Assembly: GCF_964204645.1 (NCBI RefSeq)
Contig: NC_134028.1
Location: 22,790,153-22,854,152 of the forward strand
Direction: 5' to 3'
Source: Tubulanus polymorphus
Taxonomy: Eukaryota > Nemertea > Palaeonemertea > Tubulaniformes > Tubulanidae
Length of the DNA: 64,000 bases
Shown: one piece after another, positions 58,601 through 64,000 of the stretch
Layout: the number at the start of each line of letters is the position of its first letter
How positions within the stretch are numbered: the stretch's first letter is position 1
Notes under the pieces: model-generated
Told to the model about the DNA's origin: nothing
Seen by the model: the letters and a program-made list of their open reading frames with translations, nothing else
Databases searched by the model: none
Position numbers and translations under genes: made by a program

Positions 58601-61600
58601 TTTGTTTATAGTCTTTACTTTTCATAGCTGGGACTATTATTATATTGTCGATCTATCAAAATGACAATATGTACTTAAAATTCAACAGAACTAGAAACAC
58701 AGATTGGGACTGAAAATCAACAAATATTATCAATGAAAACCATTGTGAAAACCATTGTAAACCATATCCAAGTGAATTAGTTTTAACTGGAAAGTCACAT
58801 TGAACTGAGATCTGGATCTAACTGATAACGACATTATAACTTAAAGTTAACTATAACTGTTTAACAGTATATTATAATGTCATATGAGGATAGAAGAAAA
58901 AATCTTGATAAAGAATTTTGATGTTTTATATTTGTCGTTCATCGTCTATAGAACCAGATTTGAAAGCGAAGATACAAGATGAAATGGATCGTTGTAGGAG
59001 GCCTATTGTCGGTATGTTTGTTACGTTAGACATCCGAAAATTCGAACGCGGATCCTCGCTTGGATTTAACTCCGTTAAATCTGTCGATATTTCAGGGTTG
59101 AATATGATATCTGAGCGTCAGTATTTGAACGGCGACCTCGAGTACTTTTGCATTCTGTGTCACGAAGAAGTGAAAACGGCGAACCTCACCAGACATCTGG
59201 CCGGAAAACAGCACAAAAAGAAATTTCTGGTACGTATTTCATCTCAAACGATCTTTTTATTCCCTGATTTTTTGTTGCAAGATTCACTCAAGAACTAAGT
59301 AAGGCTAAAGGGATGGATCATTTATTAATTACGTACGCATAAAATTTGAATTTTTCAACCCCCCTCCCCCTCTATGCAAAATCGGCCATCAGCATTACAG
59401 TACGCAATCACACTGACCCCTTCCCCCTCCCCTAATGCATACGTAATAAATGAATGACCCCCAAAAGAAAAAATGATACCTCGTTTTCCCTAGTCGGCTG
59501 GGGTCATTTTGTAAACTACAATCAAATTTGTAATCAGTTCATTTCTCTAACAGCTGGGTCCGTTATTGTTAGCTTGATCGTGATTTCGATAAGTAATGTA
59601 TATGTTAGATAGGTGGCCGGCCCGGTCATCAGAATGAGAAACGGGGTATAAAATTTCATGCCTACTGTCAGCTGAGAGATGTTTAATCTTTTGCTCTTGT
59701 TGACACTATTTCGATCATTTCTCGTAGAGTAAATACCACCCGGACGAGTACAAGAAAATCAGCGATCAGCTGAAATGGGTCGAAGGCATTTCGAACGACG
59801 CGATAAAGGAACGACGAAAAAAAGCCGATGAGCAGATCATTACGATCTGCGCGAATTATCTCGATAAATATCCTCGGCCGCAAGTTCTCGTCGGACTAAA
59901 AGCAGGAAAATCGATGCCACGTACGTGTAGATATATATATGTAGACATGTATACCTCATATACTTTCAGGGTCCCTAACAACTCCTTATTTCCTAAGAAA
60001 CTCCTTCTAAATAGAAAATTCTTTCGAAGGTGCTGCTGTCAGAATGAATTAGGCTCTGAGTTCAGTAGTAGCGTCAATGATTAGAATTTGCCAACCAAAC
60101 TTAAACAGTTTAGGTAGAGCACCGATTTACTGTAATCCCAAACTTTAACAGTTAAGGTAGAGCTCCGATTTACTGTAATCCCAAACTTTAACAGTTTAGG
60201 TAGAGCTCCGATTTACTGTAATCCCAAACTTTAACAGTTTAGGTAGAGCACCGATTTACTGTAATCGGGATATGAAAGTGATACAGACGCTTCCTTGGAA
60301 TATGAAATGTTCTCCTTAAATCTTAAGAAAGCCTGATCTGTAGGGTACCCGACTAGATTAATGTTGATAACGTTGTTTCTCATTCGTGCAGTGTTCAAGA
60401 ATAAGAAAGACGATATGGCGAAAAAAGGTGGACGCAAACGGAGAATGGGCAACGAAAGAGGTGATGGGATGAACGAAGGACCTCCGCCGAATAAAAGGTG
60501 AATAGAAAATCGCTTTGTTCAACATATTTTCATGATGATTTCCCTGTGAAAAAGCGCATGAACTGATATATATAACTTATGTCGAAATTTTCTTTTCATG
60601 CGGAAATAACAGATGGAACTCGTCCGGTGAGTGAATATGTTGATAAATGGTTTACGTGTTCTGTCGTACGGTGAAATGATAAATAAACTGGAACGCTGAT
60701 TCAAAAATCCACTTAATGCTAACAAGTTGCTCAAATGAACTATGTCAACTATTCACTGGTTAACTCATAGTTTTGAGCAACAGGGTCATTGTGTTTTAGC
60801 CCAGTGTTCCCTCACTGTTGGCAATTGACTATAGATTCTTCGTATAGTTCTATGGTTTCGTATTCAAGTGATCGTAAATCGATTCTATCCGCGTTTCAGG
60901 AGGAGGAACGAGAGGTCATCACGGCGGTGGAAGAGGTGGATCGAGAGGCGGAGGTGGATTCAGAGGCGGTCATCATATGGATAACCGAGGTTACCGCGGA
61001 CGTGATAACTACGACAGAGGTTACAGCCACGGAGGTCGAGATCGAGGTTACGCGGGATATGAAAACCGCGGGTACGGAGGAGGAGGAGGTAGTCAGGGAG
61101 GAGGTTACGATAGGGGTTATGGAGGCGAAAGCGGCGGGTATGGAGGTGGTCGAGATAACTACGGAGGTGATCGAGGTTATGATAGAGGTTATGGAGGCAG
61201 TGCTGGGGCTGGTTATAATGATCGCGAGAGAGGTTACTCGGGTGGAGGACATTGGTAAGCGATCGATTATTTCTAATTCAAATTTCTTATAAAACCTTAG
61301 CTTTCATTTTATTCCAACTTCACTATAATCGCATTATCTTTTTTTAGGCAAGAGTCAGAGCGTTGGGGCGATCGAAGACAGGTGAGTTGAACATCATATT
61401 TTTCCTTCCTATGTTCATATCAGATGACATTTTTCAGACTAGGCCTTCGGGCTAAAACTGCTGGTTTTGTTGCTTTTAGTTACTGCCTATTTTAAATTAG
61501 AACAACAAGCTCACTTCAAAATCAATCATAAAAGTGTCAAATTAAGCTTCATTTCCGCAGTTCAATATGCGTATTTAAACATCAAAGCAACTTGCAGCAC

Positions 61601-62497
61601 TTATAGAATATTGACGTGCTATTCCTTCTATTTCTGGCAGGGTCAGCATGTATAAGGGATGTCTGATTTTCAAAGGGTTAGGATGTAAAATTGAAAGGGG
61701 TAGCCGCCCCTCTGAAACCTGTTGTGGAGAACACTGTGTCCATGAAAGTGAACTGTGGACTAACTTATTTATATCTACTTCAGGGTGATAGTGGAGCTGG
61801 TGGAGGTGGAAGAGATTATAGAGATGTGGAAATGGTGGAAAGAATCTCATTTGCTTTGGCTAAACAGATGATGGGAGGACGACAGGTACAGTACAACCAG
61901 GGGCGGATCTAGGATTATGCATGCCGGGGGGTGTCCAATGAGAAAAAAAGGCTCTCTATGAAACACCACGTAATCCGGATACTTCTACAACATTTTAGGG
62001 GGTGCTTTGGGTCATTTCATGCGTTGAAAAAATATTATAGGTGGAAAACCTTGGTCAAAAAAATTTTGGCGTGAAATTTTTGAGGGTACTTCAAAGTTGA
62101 GGTGGGGTCCGGACACCCCGACATCCCCCCTAGATCCGCCCCTGACAACCACCCAACCACTCATTAGAAAATCAGAAAAGATCAGGGAAATTTTGGTTTC
62201 TTGTTGCTTTTGCTGGTGACACATGGCGCAATTAAGGAACCTTTTGAAAAGAGAAGGCTTCCACTGGATTACTTCAAATTCAATTAGGGAATATTGGTGA
62301 ATGTGTCAGGGCAATTCAAGGTTTTAGGATTCATTGATCTGTAGAAGTGTATTGATGAACTGTCGTTTATATTTCAGGGTGGAAGTGGAAGTGGTCGCGG
62401 CGGTGGAAGTGGAGCTGGTGGTCATTACTACGACGATCGCGACTACGGTAGAGGGTATGGAGGTGGGGGCGGCAGCCATCAAGGAAATTACTATTGA
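52628..62497 (+). CDS. SAP-domain, acidic, U1-type zinc-finger, RGG-rich nucleic-acid-binding protein
   Basis: Exons: 52628-52775, 53461-53696, 53878-54095, 54470-54578, 54837-54906, 55117-55151, 55296-55361, 56934-57069, 57509-57666, 58152-58364, 58545-58593, 58952-59011, 59096-59229, 59728-59920, 60392-60497, 60613-60626, 60900-61254, 61348-61381, 61784-61885, 62378-62497. They total 851 residues in frame. SAP domain at 10-46 (LKTVVQLREECTKNNLPTNG); Glu/Asp-rich region about 50-200; four C2H2 fingers of U1/matrin type at C224/C227/H242/H248, C271/C274/H286/H292, C362/C365/H381/H387 and C518/C521/H533/H539; basic KKGGRKRR near 616; RGG/GY-rich region from about 649 to the end, low-complexity and likely RNA-binding. 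Probable nuclear DNA/RNA-binding protein. I cannot name an orthologue. The downstream neighbour is a paralogue. Exons 8 and 16 are the least certain but are needed for frame. Confidence 0.85.
54609..54745. mobile_element. degenerate CAGGGGCGGATCTAG-family MITE
   Basis: CAGAGGTGGATCTAGGAGGG at the left and TTCTAGATCCACCCCGG at the right are diverged versions of the ends at 61,898-62,145. It lies in intron 4 of the SAP gene. Confidence 0.5.
55643..55817. mobile_element. piggyBac-like MITE, TTAA-flanked
   Basis: A 175-bp element with ends CCCTTATCG and CGCTAAGGG (one mismatch), flanked by TTAA on both sides (55,639-55,642 and 55,818-55,821). A TTAA duplication with CCC..GGG ends is the piggyBac hallmark. 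It lies in intron 7 of the SAP gene. Confidence 0.75.
57168..57426. mobile_element. MITE, CAGGGTGGC family
   Basis: The right end reverse-complements to CAGGGTGGCCACG; the left end CAGAGTGACTACTTACCTGG is diverged. It shares the interior TTCCATCTATGGCTTACGTA and CAGGTCAAATCAGGGAAAA with the copy at 23,629. It lies in intron 8 of the SAP gene. Confidence 0.65.
57691..58073. mobile_element. hAT-type MITE, AGGGTCCCTAC family
   Basis: GGTCCCTACGACTCCT at the left is mirrored by GTAGGGACC at the right. Interior stretches (GAAAGTGATGCAGACACTTC, AGGAATGACTGATCTGTAGG) recur in the copies at 59,967 and in fragments near 27,624 and 34,530. It lies in intron 9 of the SAP gene. Confidence 0.65.
59311..59462. 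mobile_element. MITE with ATTACGTACGCAT ends
   Basis: GGATCATTTATTAATTACGTA with ACGCAT at the left pairs with ATGCATACGTAATAAATGAA plus TGACCCCC at the right. The interior has the CAACCCCCCTCCCC and CCCTCCCCTAATGC blocks also seen in the copy at 30,799-31,165. It lies in intron 13. Confidence 0.75.
59967..60350. mobile_element. hAT-type MITE with internal 43-bp tandem repeat
   Basis: Ends CAGGGTCCCTAAC and GTAGGGTACCC. In the middle, four near-identical 43-bp units (CCCAAACTTTAACAGTTTAG + GTAGAGCACCGATTTACTGTAAT) run from about 60,095 to 60,265. Related MITEs have a single unit, so the array arose inside this copy. It lies in intron 14. Confidence 0.7.
61898..62145. mobile_element. MITE, CAGGGGCGGATCTAG ends with 5-bp duplication
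   Basis: The left end CAGGGGCGGATCTAG and right end CTAGATCCGCCCCTG are perfect complements. ACAAC flanks both sides (61,893-61,897 and 62,146-62,150). 248 bp, in intron 19 of the SAP gene. End sequences resemble hAT, but a 5-bp duplication is short for that group. Confidence 0.8.
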
Positions 62498-62698
62498 TTA
62501 CTAAACCTGTCTCCAGTATCAGACATTTTATAAACTGTGTATATATCTATGAATGTGTAAGTTGAACTGTGTCATGCACCACAAATATTCAGTAAATGGT
62601 TGTGTGAATTTTTAATTGCTGTTGCTCTTGACATGTTGTAACGCTGGTCTTAATGTTCGTCTTTTTGCAAATTATGTGTTCATAAAATAGATGGTTGA

Positions 62699-62704
62699 AA
62701 TAAA
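62699..62704 (+). terminator. SAP gene poly(A) signal
   Basis: AATAAA about 200 bases after the stop codon, followed by TTTTTTGTCT. Confidence 0.65.
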
Positions 62705-62914
62705 GATCATGGTATTCAATAATTTGGTTATTTTTTGTCTAGTTTTGCGGTGGACAATTTTGCTCTGCAGAATGATTTTGATTGCAGAAATATCTGTAAT
62801 AGAATGGATGTTGCCTGGCACAGGCCCCAATTTCTCTAGGAGAGAAGATAGATGTCCCAGCATCCTATGGGACAGCACAAAGAAACACTTCTAAAAAAAT
62901 TAAACCATTAGTAG

Positions 62915-63050
62915 AGGGGCTTTATAAACGTTTGTTGGCAGGGTATCCTAGGTACCACCTATAAAAAAATACTTCTTTTTTATAGGTGGTACCTAGGATA
63001 CTGGGTCAAATCTTTGATTTTGGACCCCCAGCTATCGTGACGAGCCCCTA
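62915..63050. mobile_element. hairpin MITE with perfect 26-bp stem
   Basis: Between ends AGGGGCTTTATAAACG and CGTGACGAGCCCCT lies a perfect 26-bp inverted repeat (62,943-62,968 with 62,976-63,001; GTATCCTAGGTACC start) around a 7-base loop. A related but diverged copy is at 63,678-63,789. It is intergenic between the two SAP paralogues. Confidence 0.75.
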
Positions 63051-63474
63051 TGATCCAGTGCTCACTTGACGGTGAGAATGCCCGGCGTTTAACTTAAATA
63101 ATACACAAGCCCAAGCTCGTGGCGCCCTCTATGTATTATCGGATTCTGACTGCGACAAGTGATTATTGAATTGAATTGTATTGTTCTTGTTAGGTTCGAT
63201 TTTGTTTTCTACTCTAAGCAAAGCTTCACATCAATAGGAATTAATGACACTTCAAGTTATTCGATTCAAAGAGTATCTAGGAATATTGTCGCAGGCCTCA
63301 AACAAACTTGAAACAACATTGATTAGATTTTAAAACACGCCAAAAACAGTCGGTCGTACTAATTACCGACTTTAAAAGTTAAGAAACTGCCATGTATTGC
63401 TGTTATTCGATTTTTTCAGATATTCATGTTTTAACTCGCACTGTAAAGTCGGCTGTGAACCTGAAACGAAGGAA

Positions 63475-64000
63475 ATGGCGCCGGAGAAGAATTTACGATT
63501 CATGACCGTCGTGCAACTGCGAGAAGAATGCACGAATTACAACCTGCCGACGAACGGCACGAAGGCCGATCTTGTCAAACGCATCAAAGAACATCTGAAA
63601 AATGTCGCTACCGGTATGATAAGAATTATATTACAAAAATACTGTAGATTTTTTAAATAGTTTATCCAGTCGGCCCATAGGGGCCTGACACAGAAGGCAT
63701 TTGACCCCAGTGTCCTAGATACTTTATATAAAAAGTCTTTTTATTTTGCCTAGGATACTGGGGTCAAAAACATTTTGTGTCGGGCCCCTGTGTGTAGACC
63801 TAAAGCTAATTATCCCATCTGCAAGTATTCCTGGTTTTTTTCCCTAGAAATAGCAGCCCTGGCAGCCCAGGAAGCAGAGAAGTTGAAAGAAGAAGAGGAG
63901 TTAAAAGCGAAGGAGGCGGCTGCGGCAGCTGAGGCTGAAAGGATTAAACTGTTAGAGGAAGAGAAGGAGAAGAGTAGGAAAGCAGCGGCGCTGGAAGCGG
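63475..64000 (+). CDS. SAP-domain paralogue, 5' part, truncated by window
   Basis: Exon 1 coding part 63475-63613, exon 2 from 63848 to the window end. A 5' UTR acceptor at 63,417-63,419 implies an upstream non-coding exon. The protein begins MAPEKNLRFMTVVQLREECT, and its SAP domain is close to residues 10-46 of the preceding gene (VVQLREECT..NLPTNG.KA.L..R.KEH.KN). Both genes break at the same place after the SAP domain in phase 1. After that they differ: here exon 2 encodes an Ala/Glu/Lys-rich coiled-coil-like stretch (LAAQEAEKLKEEEELKAKEA), where the neighbour has acidic repeats. This is a tandem duplicate; full architecture is unknown. Confidence 0.85.
63678..63789. mobile_element. hairpin MITE, second copy
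   Basis: GGGGCCTGACACAGAAGGCA + TTTGACCCCAGTGTCCTAG is mirrored at the right end (CTAGGATACTGGGGTCAAAA ... GTGTCGGGCCCC). It shares the TCCTAGRTAC core with the copy at 62,915. It lies in intron 1 of the SAP paralogue. Confidence 0.7.

Noticed and set aside
60789-61292. 167-codon open frame overlapping the RGG exon, plus a 118-codon frame on the opposite strand
   Set aside because: Both are shadows of the GC-biased Gly/Arg/Tyr-rich coding exon at 60,900-61,254, which joins in frame to its neighbours.

Overview
The window is intron-rich animal nuclear DNA. All seven confident protein-coding genes are built from short exons with GT-AG introns, and their products are metazoan orthologues: lysosomal enzyme targeting, lysosomal phospholipase B-like, cytosolic SHMT, eRF3, LUC7L3, MZB1, and a SAP/zinc-finger/RGG protein with a tandem paralogue. 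The sequence is AT-rich, and introns are crowded with many small unrelated non-autonomous DNA transposons (MITEs), non-LTR retrotransposon tails and minisatellites. This fits an invertebrate genome, perhaps a marine lophotrochozoan or deuterostome; the phylum cannot be fixed from sequence alone. Exon models were made by reading splice sites, phase and frame by hand. Each of the seven complete models sums to an intact reading frame.

Layout. 1-8,280: no convincing gene, several MITEs, and one orphan signal-peptide-like exon on the minus strand at 8,291-8,336. 9,533-13,346 (+): GNPTG, 8 exons. 14,860-19,565 (-): PLBD1, 10 exons. It is divergent from SHMT (20,273-24,216, +, 8 coding exons) and shares a short TATA-containing promoter region with it. 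24,900-28,280: transposon and tandem-repeat debris plus the 3' region of GSPT1/eRF3 (28,281-36,360, -, 16 exons). GSPT1 is divergent from LUC7L3 (36,690-41,195, +, 9 coding exons) across a 329-bp bidirectional promoter. 41,200-45,100: apparent spliced 3' UTR of LUC7L3. 46,144-48,127 (-): MZB1/pERp1 with a literal KDEL tail. 48,494-51,563: a roughly 3-kb terminal-inverted-repeat element whose two inverted 30-bp minisatellite arms are built from its own terminal motif. 52,628-62,497 (+): a 20-exon, 851-residue SAP / acidic / U1-type zinc finger / RGG protein. 63,475-64,000 (+): the start of a tandem SAP-domain paralogue, cut by the window edge.

Functional themes. GNPTG (mannose-6-phosphate tagging) and PLBD1 (a lysosomal hydrolase) belong to the same endolysosomal pathway; MZB1 is an ER folding factor. 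GSPT1 and LUC7L3 (translation termination and U1 snRNP splicing) share one promoter region. The most notable items are the palindromic minisatellite transposon, the internally duplicated zinc-finger module with mirrored intron phases in the SAP gene, its frame-restoring 14-nt microexon, and the start codons of four genes embedded in a YY1-like AAAATGGCGGC motif.
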